Source: Armigeres subalbatus
Taxonomy: Eukaryota; Arthropoda; Insecta; Diptera; Culicidae
NCBI RefSeq assembly: GCF_024139115.2
Contig: NC_085140.1
Coordinates: 154,096,452-154,160,451, forward strand
DNA: 64,000 nt
Direction: 5' to 3'
The notes under the pieces: model-generated
What the model was told of the DNA's origin: nothing
Databases searched by the model: none
The model's input: the letters and a program-made list of their open reading frames with translations, nothing else
Translations under genes and position numbers: made by a program
Shown: positions 25,157 to 36,301 of the stretch, piece after piece
Layout: each line of letters starts with the position of its first letter
Position numbering within the stretch: position 1 is the first letter of the stretch

Positions 25157-25452
25157 TGCCTTTCTCGTGCATCACATATAAAAATTATGAGTGAAATTTC
25201 CTTGGCGCGTTTAATGTGGCCATAATTTTTGATTCCATACTCCGATCTGGCCAATTTTCAATTTGAAACAATGCTGCAAAACGGTTCAAGATATGTTCCT
25301 AAAACATGAGTGAATTCTATTTGGGCACATACATACACACACGCACATACGTTCAAACAGACAGACATCATTTTAATTCGTCTCCAAGCTTTCTATCACA
25401 AAATCGCCTTTGGAGTGATATTATAGCCTTTCCTTGGTGTATGAGAAAGGCA
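25157..25452. mobile_element. MITE-like repeat with GCCTTTCTC termini
   Basis: The left end has gcctttctcgtgca and the right end tgtatgagaaaggc, an imperfect inverted pair about 295 bp apart. The interior contains gacagacatcattttaattcg and no gene. The same terminal word recurs at 30031 and, inverted, at 51188. Confidence 0.55.
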
Positions 25453-25733
25453 AACATACGTGTTCTTAACCGCTACTGTGCCGTGATCTACTGCGGTATT
25501 CTGCTGTGCAGAATCCACACAGAATCCATTTTAAGATCTCCATAATTCGTTATTGTGGTCGTTGCCAGTTCATCTCATCGTGATTCCATTATGTCGTCCA
25601 GTTGTCCATATGGAGATCCGATGATGATAAAAACAGTTTTGTCAGTCGTCATCAGCAAGCCTTGTCGGTGAGGCGCGTTCCTCAAAACTCCACCGTATGG
25701 ACTACGCTTCCGGCGACTGATAAGAATTTAGTG

Positions 25734-25804
25734 AAGGACTGGGAATCCAACCCATTACCATTCGCTTATAAGGCGAACGTATAGCCAACTACGCTACGGC
25801 ACTC
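25734..25804 (-). repeat. tRNA-like sequence (SINE head or tRNA pseudogene)
   Basis: On the minus strand, gccgtagcgtagttggctat matches a D-arm and box A. ttcgcCTTATAAgcgaa forms a perfect 5-bp anticodon stem with loop CTTATAA. ggttggattccca is box B with one mismatch. The acceptor stem does not close, so I do not call a functional tRNA. Confidence 0.5.
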
Positions 25805-25827
25805 GCCTGCAAAAAGTGTTTCGTTTG

Positions 25828-26155
25828 GTCGTTTGGCAGAAAAGGTCATTTGGCTGAAATGGACGGGGAAGGGCCGTTTGGCTGATTACCGTTCGGCCGA
25901 ATGCCACTACGCCGAAAGTTGTTTGACCAAATAAACCATATACGAAAGGATCAATCGGCCAAAAAGGTCGTTTGGCCGAAAGGGTCGTTTGGCCAAAAGG
26001 GCCATTTGGTCGAAATGGTTATTTAGTCGAAAGAGTCATTTGGCCGAAAGGATCAGTCGGCCAAAAGGGTGGTTTGGGCAAAAGAGTCGTTTGGCCGAAA
26101 GGGTCATTTTGCCGAAAGGGTCATTTGGCCGCAAGGGTCGTTTGGCCGAATAGGA
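25828..26155 (+). repeat. Minisatellite of GTCGTTTGGCCGAAAG units, 15-16-bp period
   Basis: About 20 degenerate units such as gtcgtttggccgaaagg. In the cleaner half (25962-26150) the 15-bp period keeps one frame open, giving a 5-residue repeat (VVWPKG-like). This is a composition artefact, not evidence for a protein. The word is a cousin of the TTTGGCATAA array at 6087. Confidence 0.9.
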
Positions 26156-26455
26156 CATTCGAAAAGTGGGAAATAAGGAGTGAGAAGAGAGACGTCTCAA
26201 TTCTCATTTCTCACTTCTCACTGTAAAAAGTGAGAAGCGTGAAGTAAGTAGTAAGACGTCTCACTACCCACTTCGCACTACTCACTTTTCACAGTAGAAA
26301 GTAAGAATTGAAGAAATAGAAGTGAGATGTCTCATTTCTCACTCCTCATTTCTCACTTTTCGCTGTAAAAAGTGAGTAGTGCGAAGTGAGTAGTGAGGTC
26401 TCTCTTCTCACTCCTTGTTTCTCACTTTTCAAATAACCTATTCGTCCAAATGACC
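26156..26455. mobile_element. Nested palindrome attached to the minisatellite
   Basis: The left part gaaaagtgggaaataaggag, gtgagaagagagacgtctc is inverted at the right as gaggtctctcttctcactcc, ttgtttctcacttttc. Inside are further inverted copies of aagtgagaa/ttctcactt and a perfect gagacgtctc. Just outside the right arm a single inverted copy of the array word remains (gtccaaatgaccctttcga), so the array is part of the inverted termini and is long on one side only. Confidence 0.75.
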
Positions 26456-26464
26456 CTTTCGACC

Positions 26465-26547
26465 CTCCCTCCTTAGCCGTGTGGTAAGACGCGCGGCTAC
26501 AAAGCAAGACCATGCTGAGGGTGGCTGGGTTCGATTCCCGGTGCCAA
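26465..26547 (+). mobile_element. Feilai-like SINE head with intact boxes A and B
   Basis: ttagccgtgtggtaagacgc (box A region) and ggttcgattcc (26528-26538, exact box B) are spaced as in a tRNA gene. The sequence aaagcaagaccatgctgag is shared with the other SINE copies. The usual body does not follow. The copy is either 3' truncated or a different subfamily ending in ccaaccaccaaccaacc. Confidence 0.75.
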
Positions 26548-26614
26548 CCACCAACCAACCAATCCAACCACACTGATGAAGGCAGCAAATTCTCTTCTTT
26601 CATTAAACGATTTT

Positions 26615-26651
26615 TTCCCTGTAACGAATAGAGTACTTTCGTTACAGGGAA
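26615..26651. repeat. Perfect 14-bp inverted repeat
   Basis: ttccctgtaacgaa and ttcgttacagggaa are separated by 9 bases. A short hairpin, possibly the collapsed ends of a small element. Confidence 0.8.
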
Positions 26652-29009
26652 TCTTCGAAGCCCTCCAACGACGGAAGAAGCTTTTGTTTACAAAAGTAGT
26701 TCCACCCTTTTGAAATGTTGGTACCGAATGATTATTTTTTTTCTTTATAACTATCTTCTTTGGTTTTTGTTGAAGATGATTTTTGAACTTACATTATTTA
26801 ACGGTTATAGCATAAAGCATACCTGAAAATAAAGAGAAGAGAAAAGAACGTATTAAATATGTGTAGAGGATGTTGGGTTGTGGATACCAGAAAATAAAAT
26901 GCTTTCAAAATATTTTTTTTTATTTTTTTTTCTTTTTTATCATATTTTTGGACATTTGATGAAAATGATGATCAGATATACGAAAAGCATGTAGAACTAT
27001 GAATCTAATATTTAGGATCAATTTTAAAATACAGCAGAATAGTTAAAGATTTCCTCATATTGTTCTAACGAATAAAATCGGGGTGTTTTAGGGAGACATC
27101 GAGAGGTTCACATTTGCGTGTATGTACAATGAATATTTGTTTATGAAAATTGTCTCAATTTATTCGCTCACAAAATAAGATGCATTCAGCGGGTTTTCTT
27201 TCTCCAATGTTTTTCCTGGAAACTAAGCCTAATCGATCAACGCGTTTAAAAACAGTGTTGGTAAAAACTCAAATTCCCGATTCATGGCTCAGAGAATCGT
27301 CCATGATTCGACTAGCCATTTGCATCATTGCGTGATTTTTGCGTGTCCTTCTTAGTTAAATGGATCCAAATAACTTTCTTTGCTTAAACCAATGGATAAC
27401 AAATCCATACGTAAACATAAAATACGCTTCGATTGGGTATTGACATTTTATAGAGCGAAATATTTTTTTCGGCGAATAAGCGAAACGATGCGATTCTGCG
27501 TGAAAATGAGCGTGAGATATGAGCATTATTCTACCAACACTGTTTTAAAATAATGCTTAAAATACTATAATTTTAAAAAGAGTATAAAAAACACATTTTT
27601 TGCACTTTTACTCCTACAATTTGTTCGCAACAGTGAATATAAATACATGTAAATGATTTATAATAGCTTGAATAATAACTTTCAATGTTTGGTTGCTCAA
27701 CATTATAGAGAGACGCTGCTATACTATCAAAAAAAAAAACTTGCACTGGAGCACTCAGTTGGGCAACAAAATAACTTTCCTCAGAGAATTATTTGGTATA
27801 AAATTGCTTCCATCTTCAAAAATGTTACGTTTTTAGAAAATGTGTTTAACTGATTAAATCTCCCCAATGTAGGCTGGACGATATGGACTTATCTATTGGA
27901 CACAAGCGCGGCATACCCAGCAGCAGTTGCTTCTAAATGACATGGAAACTATCGAAATGTAATTCAAACCTGTTTAAATGAGCCCATGCTTTTTTTTAAT
28001 CTTTATTAATGAGCTTATGCTGGTTTTCAAATGTCAAGCACATAGAGACTTGCTACCTTTTTATTATGGGGTAAATAAAATACTAATGATGATGCATAAA
28101 ACGTCTTTGTATTGGTGCACCTTAGAGCGGGGCGTTTTGTCAAGGCACTTGTTGAAACTCATTTTTCCATAATAAAAAAAAGCTTTATTACGTGTTGTCT
28201 ATAATATTATTTTATGACACTTCATAGGCAATGCATTTACGACTTTTTGAACTACCAAATAACACAAAGTTTGCTTAAATAACGTATGGCCACTAAATAG
28301 CGGGAATGAAAAGAATGGCTCGGGAATAAAACTACTAAGAAGTACAGTTCAATCTGATGTACGTTATATAAATAGTTGGCCTTAGTCTTTAAACTTAAAT
28401 TAATGAATAATAGCATATGGTCCGTGGTCCGCCGTGCTTCGTGAGTTGCTTCGTGTCTTTGGCCTTCCAATCACCTTTGAATACAATGTTGCTCAGTCTA
28501 CTTAAAATCCTTTAACAGTTTTCGAAACATTTTCACGTTCAAAATTGTCCACCGTGTACTTTTCCCACAATCTTTGTTCGCTTGAAAAAAAAATGTACAA
28601 TGCGGCGCGCATCCTTCCTATTTTGACGGCATGTTTGAAACAACTGAACATGTTGTAGTATATGTTTGTGAGTGACAATTTTCTGAATATTCTAAGGATT
28701 CTTTTACATAAGGAAACATTTCTCTGAAAGCATTAATATTCTCATAGAAAAGTATTGAAGCATTAACATTCCCGTTTTTAGTGACCACGCGTTAACGTTG
28801 AAAAGTACTGAGTTATTAAAGTATTGCCTTAGGACATAGTATACCGTGTGACTCTATATATGTATAAATTTTACATGTACTGGTAAACAATGGTAGCTAG
28901 AAAAACACATGGAACTTCCAGTTAATAAACAATTTTCTACTATCAAATGGTTTTGTAATTTGTGTAAAACTTCAGGTTCGGTAACTTACTGAGAATAATC
29001 TTAAAGCAA
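26652..29009. other. No feature recognised
   Basis: AT-rich sequence with homopolymer runs near 26915-26940. Short frames have no family signature. Confidence 0.3.
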
Positions 29010-29420
29010 TGCAAGTTCCTCCTTTAATTCCTCCGGATGTTTCTCCGGGAATTCCTCCGGAAGTTCCTTCGGGATTTCCTTCGGAAGTTCCATCGGAAAT
29101 TCATTCGAAAGTTCCTTCGGGAATTCCTCCTGCAATTTCTCCTTGAGTTCTTCCGCGAATTCCTCTGAGAGTTCCTCCGGTAGTTCCTTCGGAAGTTCCT
29201 CCGAGAATTCCTCAGGGAGTTTCACCGGTAAATTTTTCGGGTGTTTCTCTGAAAATTCCTCCGGAACTTCCTCTGAAAAATTTTTTCGGGTGTTCATCCG
29301 GAAAATCCTAAGAGTTTCTACGGAAGTACATCCGAGAATTCCTTTGGGAATTCCTCCGTGCATTTTTTCAAGAGTTTCCCTGGGAATTGATTCGGGCTTT
29401 CTTTGGGATTCCTTATTCCC
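29010..29420. repeat. Minisatellite of TTCCTCCGGAA-like units, 12-15-bp period
   Basis: Around 30 degenerate units of ttcctccgg(g)aa and related variants. Because the period is mostly a multiple of three, a 120-codon minus-strand frame stays open and reads as E/P/L repeats (LPEEFSEE-like). It has no domain or conserved start and is treated as an artefact. Confidence 0.85.
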
Positions 29421-29639
29421 GGTATAATTTCTATATACATGTCTGGTTGAATTGCTGGAGAAATAATTGAAATTTCAACAAGAAATTATTCGAAATTGTT
29501 ACGTTAAATTTCTTGGAATTTAAGCAGAAAATTCAAAGATTTTTCATAAAATTCTCAAGAAGGTTTACTGGCAATTGTTCGGAATTTTCAAGCAATATTA
29601 TTATGATCTCCAAGGTGAGACTTTCCAGAAATTTTCACG

Positions 29640-29850
29640 GGAAATATCATTGATGAATTAACTGCAGAACTTCTGGAGTTCGTGGAGAAATTCTTAAAGA
29701 AACTAGTGGTGGAATTTCCGGATCAATTCCCGGAGAAATTCATAGTAGAATTCTTGAAGACACACCCGAAGAAGCTGCTGGAGGCATTCCCAAAGAATTC
29801 CTAGTGGAACTCCCGATAGAATCTCTGGAGGAATTCCTGTTGGAATTTTA
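29640..29850. repeat. Inverted-phase continuation of the TTCCTCC array
   Basis: gaggaattcctgttggaatt, ctggaggcattcccaaagaa and similar words repeat with a period near 15 bp in the opposite phase. With 29010-29420 this may form the two sides of one element, though the word is itself nearly palindromic. Confidence 0.55.
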
Positions 29851-30028
29851 TAATAAATATTATTCCAGACATGCTTTGTTTTGAAAATAAGATGTATATT
29901 TCTTGTTTTCTAAAACTTATGGAAAAATGCTGGATTTTTATAATATTTGTGATAGCTTATTTTTTATTTATTCTGAATGCTGTTTCGTTAATCAGTTTCT
30001 CACTTTATATTAAAATATCTGATATGTA

Positions 30029-30190
30029 TTTTTGCCTTTCTCTTACAACAAAGTTGTACCAGAAGGCTATAATTTCACTCCAAAAGCCAAATTTTGATAG
30101 AAGGCTCGGAGACCCATAGTGTTATATACCAATCGACTCAGCTCGAAAAACTGAGCACATGTCTGACTGTGTGTGTGTGTGTGTGTGTAG
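30029..30190 (+). repeat. Dispersed repeat end with (GT)n tract
   Basis: tgcctttctcttacaacaaag through aggctcggagacccatagtg and accaatcgactcagctcg leads into a GT dinucleotide run (30169-30189). The opening word matches the MITE at 25157. I recall this as a common mosquito repeat but cannot name it. Confidence 0.5.
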
Positions 30191-31162
30191 CCCCGGGAAT
30201 TTTTTATTGTTAAACACGTTTCATATAGAAGGACTTGACCGATTCGAGTGCAACTAGTTTCATTCGACGGAGAAACTTTCCTAGTTGGACACTATTGTTT
30301 TTGTTTGCTAATAACTCATTCGATTTGAATAATATTTCTATTTTTCTTTTAACAAATACGCTGTTTACATGCACACTTTAAGTCATTAATCAATTTAGCC
30401 ATGACGCAATCCATGACTCTCATAATAATTGCTTAAAAATTACTCAATTATTGAGTAATTTATAAGCAGCGTGATAGAGTTGCATCAAATATTTTAACCG
30501 CCAAGATGTAGGCAATTAGCAAAGCATTTACAACATTAATTCGAATCCAACATATCGAATCGAGAAAGGTATAATCACCATTTGGGGATAAATTTGGATT
30601 TTTTATTCATTATTGATTTAATATTTATTGTGGTTAAATAAATGCACAACACGGACGATGCACTGTGAGCGTGATTGCGTCACGTTTATCGGCGTCGCCT
30701 TTTTGTACAAAACGCTGACTTCAACGCTCAACGCGACGCGACGCCCAACGCGCAATTGTAATCTAGCCTTAAGCCTTTTCCAATTGGAGACCCGTTATGT
30801 TAAAAAAAAATGATCCCATAATGCAATCTAAAAAGGGAGAGTGCATTGTGAAAAACGCATACCGAAAGTAAATACATTCGGCTTTTTGAAGTGGATTTTT
30901 CTGGTTGAACATTTTCTCAAGCTATGGATGGGCATAGTTACTAACTTTTGCAATGTACATTATACAAGTTTGTGTATTGGTATTGCCATCATAAATACTG
31001 CAAATATGCGGTCATCGGATTCCTAGCTGAAGAGCGGAGCAGAATGGAAAACGCATCCATGCTGCTCAGCTCTTTAGGATTGCCAATCCGGAGATGGCGA
31101 GTTCATTTCTCGGTCCGGTCCGGATGTTTTCGCTGATGTGTTGATTCAGTATGGGAGAAATG
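30191..31162. other. No gene recognised
   Basis: A short block at about 31070-31115 (aggattgccaatccgg, atggcgag) matches, in inverted orientation, 18853-18893. This is a tRNA-like SINE word shared by the two places. Confidence 0.35.
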
Positions 31163-31202
31163 TCACTTTTCCGTACGGAATATTATTCCGTAAGGAAAAG
31201 TG
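31163..31202. repeat. 40-bp near-perfect palindrome
   Basis: cacttttccgtacggaata and tattccgtaaggaaaagtg are inverted with one mismatch and almost no loop. Confidence 0.75.
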
Positions 31203-32017
31203 ATAGCTCCATTTTCTTTACCCAGCAGGCGTTATTAGCGTTACGAAATTTTCTCTACTTGTCAGCTCCGTACTGCTCACGGAATTTCAGTGCGGAATCA
31301 TTCCATGGGCATTCCGTATCCTATCTATTTGCACAGTACTTTTCAGCAGCGCACTAAGGGGTAACTAGACCAAAATCCTGGCCAAAATTATATTTCTGCG
31401 TTTTCTGGTAGGTTTTGCATCTATGATGCAAAAACATAGTTACAATCGCTTTTCGAATGTTTTTACAGGTGCAAATTCACCTACCAGTGATAGATTATCT
31501 TTCTTGATATGTTCAAAAATTAAACAAAATTATTATAAACTGATACAGGAGCGACAGCTCCATGACAGTTCATTTATTTACTCGCTTTTGTCTTTAATTC
31601 GCGTGGGAAACGTGAAAAATGAAAAATCTCGTGTAGCACTTGATAAGGGTCTATTACATAAAGGTAAACAATAATCGATTCAAAATAATACATTGGATTT
31701 TCAACTCTTATTTCACAAGTTTATGATATTTTTTAGCAGCGAAAGCTTCCCAGAACGTACAATCGTGAGCGTTGATTATAAACATAATATCAGTTACATC
31801 GGAAACTTCGAAATTGATTAAACAAAAGTCTAGCTATTGTTTTTGAACCCCTATGGGTCGTACATAAACTCTTTGCTTAAATAATATTGTTTACAAAAAC
31901 ATGGGATCAATTATTTTTAGAGAGGAAATGTTTCTTTCTATGGATTCTGGACGATGACAATTCGTTTTCTGTTTTGGTCCTAATTACAAGGTTGCCTCAA
32001 ATGGTTGCTTCACTTAA
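31203..32017. other. No feature recognised
   Basis: Apparently unique sequence. The short frames lack signatures. Confidence 0.3.
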
Positions 32018-32350
32018 GACCAGGGAATGTAAAATAACAACATTGCTAATGACAACAACATTGTCCTTTCTTACAAACTCAACTCGCACCAAGCGTTGGT
32101 CCCAAACAGCAACAGATTAGGACAATTATGAGAAGTAGTCGGTTTTTGATGATGTTTTTGGTTAAATAAGTTTTAGTTATCAATGTTTAGACATAAACTT
32201 AACCATCTGTTAACGCATATTGAAAAGTTCACAACAATTACCTTCACATGATTGTTGCAGATAAAATGGAACGCAACGTTGTCTTTATCCTCTGCAGATG
32301 AGAATAAACACTTATCAGAATAGCTTTAGTTGCTTGTTTTTTGATATCTC
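32018..32350 (+). mobile_element. MITE copy, partner of 45152-45586
   Basis: gggaatgtaaaataacaaca through ggacaattatgagaagtagt and gtctttatcctctgcagatg is about 80% identical to the reverse complement of 45179-45580. One terminal repeat (gaccagggaatgtaa) is visible at the left. The right terminus is missing or diverged. Confidence 0.75.
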
Positions 32351-32888
32351 AGTATTTCTATTTAGCTTGAAATGGCATTTAGCTGCCATTATGGATGTTA
32401 GCCCCTACCCCATATTATGTCTATGCTCCAACTTGTCTACATAATATCAACTAAGTATAATGTATTTAAATTATATCGAGATTTACATATCTGTTGTCAA
32501 ACCAATCGCCAAATTCAATACAATTGTTATTTTGATTTTTCATAAGGTTAATTAGTGGGAAGGAGACGAAAGATAATGGAGCATGCGCAATGCTATGTAG
32601 AGATTTAAATGAGCAACAGATCCCCCAAACTAACATTAATATCTGAGCGTTAGGTTACAAAATTATGTTGAAAAGTTTTGCGGCTCCGTAACGCCCGACA
32701 ACATTAGAGCCGAAAAAATGAACGAATGAATAACAAAAAAAGAGTATGTTACTATTATATTCAATCATGTCTATGTGTCAAATGCCTCGAATGCCAGAAA
32801 AAGTTATCGGCAGAAATTTTCTGTCTATATACTGTTGAAAACAATGGCGGAAAGTATGAAAACAACGAGTGCGGTTGACCTTTAACCT
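32351..32888. other. No feature recognised
   Basis: AT-rich flank of the RTE element. Confidence 0.3.
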
Positions 32889-32901
32889 GCAATAGAAAGA
32901 T
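32889..32901. repeat. Target-site duplication of the RTE element, copy 1
   Basis: GCAATAGAAAGAT, identical to 36203-36215 on the other side. Confidence 0.9.
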
Positions 32902-35900
32902 TTATTATTTATTTAATCAGACTAAGGCCGAAGTGGCCTGTGCGGTATATAAGAGTCTTCTCCATTCGGCTCGGTCCATGGCTACACGTCGCCAACCACG
33001 CAGTCTACGGAGGGTCCGCAAGTCATCTTCCACCTGATCGATCCACCTTGCCCGCTGCGCACCTCGCCTTCTTGTGCCCGTCGGATCGTTGTCGAGAACC
33101 ATTTTCACCGGGTTACTGTCCGACATTCTGGCTACGTGCCCGGCCCATCGCAGTCGTCCGATTTTCGCGGTGTGAACGATGGATGGTTCTCCCAACAGCT
33201 GATGCAATTCGTGGTTCATTCGCCTCCTCCACGTACCGTCCGCCATCTGCACCCCACCATAGATGGTACGCAGCACTTTCCTTTCGAAAACTCAAGTGCG
33301 CGTTGGTCCTCCACGAGCATCGTCCAGGTCTCGTGTCCGTAGAGGACTACCGGTCTAATTAGCGTTTTGTAGATTGTCAGTTTGGTACGGCGGCGAACTC
33401 TATTCGATCGAAGCGTCTTGCGGAGTCCAAAGTACGTACGATTTCCAGCCACTATGCGTCTCCGAATTTCTCTGCTGGTGTCATTTTCGGCAGTCACCAG
33501 TGAGCCCAAGTACACAAATTCTTCTACCACCTCGATTTCGTCACCACCGATGCAAACTCGCGATACGTGGCTCACATTGTCTTCTCTTGAACCTCTTCCT
33601 ATCATGTACTTCGTCTTCGACGTGTTGATGACTAGTCCGATCCGCTTAGCTTCCCTCTTCAGTCTGATGTAGGCTTCCTCCATCTTCTCAAAGTTACGTG
33701 CCATAATATCTATGTCGTCGGCGAAACCAAATAGCTGGACGGACTTGTTGAAAATTGTACCACTCGTGTTAATCCCTGCTCTTCGTATTACCCTTCCAAA
33801 GCGATGTTGAATAGCAAACACGAAAGACCATCACCTTGCCGTAACCCTCTGCGGGTTTCGAAGAGACTCGAGAATGCCCCTGAAACTCGAACTACGCACA
33901 TCACCCGATCCATCGTCGCTTTGATCAACCGTGTCAGTTTATCCGGAAAACCGTGTTCGTGCATTAGCTGCCATAGCTGGTCCCGATCGATTGTATCATA
34001 TGCGGCTTTGAAGTCGATGAATAGATGATGTGTGGGCACGTTGTATTCGCGGCATTTTTGCAGTACTTGGCGAATGGCGAACACCTGGTCCGTGGTGGAG
34101 CGTTCGCCCATAAAACCCGCCTGGTACTGCCCCACGAACTCCCTTGCAGTTGGTGCTAGTCGACGGCATAAAATTTGGGAGAGTACCTTGTAGGCGGCGT
34201 TCAGCAATGTGATTGCGCGGTAGTTGCTACAATCCAGCTTATCGCCCTTTTGTAGATGGGACACACGACACCTTCCATCCACTCCTGCGGCAAAACTTCT
34301 TCCTCCCAAATCTTGGTAATGACCCAGTGCAGCGCTCTAGCCAGTGCCTCACCACCGTGTTTAAAAAGCTCTCCTGGTAGTTGGTCAACCCCAGGGGCTT
34401 TGTTGTTCTTCAGCCGGCCAATCTCCTCCTGGATTTCCTGGAGATCCGGAGCCGGTAGAATTATGTCCTGCGCGCGTTCTCCCAGGTCCATCACCATACC
34501 GCCATCTTCGTCTGCCACATCGCCATTCAGGTGTTCTTCGTAGTGCTGCCGCCACCTTTGGATCACCTCACGCTCGTTCGTAAGAAGGTTCCCGTTTATG
34601 TCCTTACACATATCAGGCTGTGGCACGTGGCCCTTACGTGAACGGTTTAACTTCTCATAGAACTTTCGTGTGTTATTAGCGCGGTACAGTTGCTCCGTTT
34701 CTTCACGGTCTCGATCTTCCTGCTGGCGCTTTTTCCTCCGGAAAATCGAGTTTTGTCTGTTCCGCGCCTGTTTATATCGTGCCTCGTTCGCCCTCGTGCT
34801 GTGTTGCAGCAATCTCGCCCATGCTGCATTCTTCTCTTTCACTAACTGCTCACATTCGCCGTCATACCAGTCGTTTCTCTGATCCGGGAGCACCGTGCCA
34901 AGTGCAGCGGTTGCGGTGCTACCAATGGCGGATCGAATATCTCTCCAGCCATCTTCAAGAGACGCTGCGCCTAGCTGCTCTTCCGTTGGAAGTGCCACTT
35001 CCAGCTGCTGCGCGTATTCTTGGGCTAGTCTACCATCTTGTAGCCGCCCAATGTTAAGCCGCGGCGTCCGACTTCGACGCGTGTTGTACACCGTCGAGAG
35101 TTTTGAGCGCAGGCATACTGCAACGAGGTAGTGGTCGGATTCAATATTCGCACTGCGGTAAGTGCGGACGTTCGTGATGTCGGAGAAGAATTTACCGTCG
35201 ATTAGAACGTGGTCGATTTGGTTTTCCGTTTCTTGGTTAGGTGATCTCCATGTGGCCTTGTGGATATTTTTGCGGGGAAAGAAGGTGCTTCGGACTACCA
35301 TTCCGCGGAGGCTGCGAAGTTTATGCATCGTTGGCCGTTGTCATTCGATACGGTGTGCAGACTATCCGGTCCGATGACCGGTCTATACATTTCCTCCCTT
35401 CCTACCTGTGCGTTCATGTCACCGATGACGATTTTAACGTCCCGCAGTGGGCATCCATCGTATGTCTGCTCCAGCTGTGCGTAGAACGCTTCTTTCTCGT
35501 CGTCGGGTCTCCCTTCGTGTGGGCAGTGCACGTTGATGATGCTATAGTTGAAGAAACCGCCTTTAATCCTCAGCTTGCACATCCTTGCGTTGATTGGCTG
35601 CCACCCAATCACGCGTTGGCGCATCTTACCCAGCACTATGAAGCCGGTTCCCAGCTCGTTGGTGGTGCCACAGCTTTGGTAGAAGGTAGCCGCTCGATGC
35701 CCGCTTTTCCACACTTTCTGTCCTGTCCAGCAAATCTCCTGCAACGCCACGACGTCGAAGTTGCGGGATGTAATTCATCGTAGATCATCCTGTCGCAACC
35801 TGCGAAACCTAGCGACTTGCAATTCCATGTTCCAAGCTTCCAATCGTGATCCTGTATTTGTCGCCTAGGTCTTTGCCGATTATATCGAGTCGCATTATCT

Positions 35901-36202
35901 CTTATATTGTTCGTAATGATTGGTTTTCTAGGCGGCTTATTGGGCCAGCGCAAACCTCCTGTCTCGTCGGAGGGCCGTCGTGTCAGGGCTGTTTAGCGTC
36001 CCACCTAACACCAGGACTTGGGCTTGTGCGCTTTGAGCGGCACACGGTCGCTTTGGTGGGGCCTACTTGCGGATACATGCAGCTTTTTATAGAGGTTTAA
36101 CAGGGCCCACTGTCAAACCCCACCACATCCTAGGCAAGCCCCACAACTCGCAGATGGCCTGGGGAGGGATCGTCAAGCCCTTGGACATAGTCCCTGCTGC
36201 CC
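32902..36202 (-). mobile_element. Near full-length RTE-clade non-LTR retrotransposon (JAM1-like)
   Basis: A 3.3-kb minus-strand insertion bounded by an exact 13-bp duplication. It encodes one long protein with an apurinic-type endonuclease followed by reverse transcriptase. The stop codon lies only about 15 bp from the 3' end, which finishes in short ATTTATT-type repeats. A single ORF, size near 3.3 kb and an extremely short 3' UTR are RTE-clade hallmarks. The 5' region (roughly 35954-36202) is a GC-rich leader. Five single-base frameshifts make this copy defective, though its sequence is otherwise well preserved, implying fairly recent insertion. The name JAM1 is my recollection of the Aedes RTE family and would need an alignment. 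Confidence 0.92.
32917..35953 (-). pseudogene. RTE ORF: AP endonuclease plus reverse transcriptase, frameshifted
   Basis: In order from 35953 downwards: LGTWNCKSLGFAG (catalytic N region), VALQEICWTGQ (catalytic E), IINVHCPHEGR, VIGDMNAQVG (GDxN), and DHVLIDG followed by ANIESDHYLV (terminal SDH) of the endonuclease. The RT then shows KAPGVDQLPGELFKHG, YRAITLLNAAYKVLS, YQAGFMGERSTTDQ, LFIDFKAAYDTIDR, GLRQGDGLSCLLFNIALE, FGFADDIDI (the catalytic FADD box), GLVINTSKTKYM and FVYLGSLV. The C-terminus has RLRWAGHVARM and ends TSALV at 32917. Frames break near 35765, 35305, 34225, 33800 and 33280, each explainable by one base. The enzyme would nick target DNA and prime cDNA synthesis there. This copy cannot make the intact protein. 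Confidence 0.92.
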
Positions 36203-36215
36203 GCAATAGAAAGAT
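36203..36215. repeat. Target-site duplication of the RTE element, copy 2
   Basis: GCAATAGAAAGAT, identical to 32889-32901. Confidence 0.9.
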
Positions 36216-36301
36216 GAAAGCCTATATTTTCATGTGAGCTTGAGCTTGAGCTTGATGACCGCACAATTCGTAGTTGCTATGAAAGCCTATATTTTCATGT
36301 G
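36214..36301 (+). mobile_element. 42-bp retro-fragment inside a 23-bp direct duplication
   Basis: The 23-bp segments 36214-36236 and 36279-36301 (both beginning atgaaagcctatattttcat) are identical. Between them lie 42 bp containing three runs of gagctt followed by gatgaccgcac. A long exact duplication around a tiny insert fits target-primed insertion of a severely 5'-truncated LINE or SINE tail. Confidence 0.7.

Noticed and set aside
16251..25804. Functional tRNA genes at 16251, 22462 and 25734
   Set aside because: Box B is present but acceptor stems do not pair and no T-run terminator follows. Better explained as tRNA-derived repeat remnants.
6087..26155. Regularly spaced short repeats considered as CRISPR arrays
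   Set aside because: Eukaryotic context, no unique spacers of constant length, and the units are directly adjacent minisatellite words.
25972..26226. 84-codon frame with VVWPKG repeats
   Set aside because: A 15-bp minisatellite period keeps the frame open. Unit errors, absence of domains and the palindromic continuation argue against a protein.
27978..28172. MSPCFFLIFINEL, resembling the RT motif LSPLLFLIFINDL
   Set aside because: No other RT motif lies upstream or downstream in any frame, and the T-rich sequence can produce such hydrophobic residues by chance.
32940..35783. Several plus-strand frames of 60-180 codons opposite the RTE ORF
   Set aside because: Shadow frames of a GC-rich coding sequence on the other strand, with no recognisable domain.
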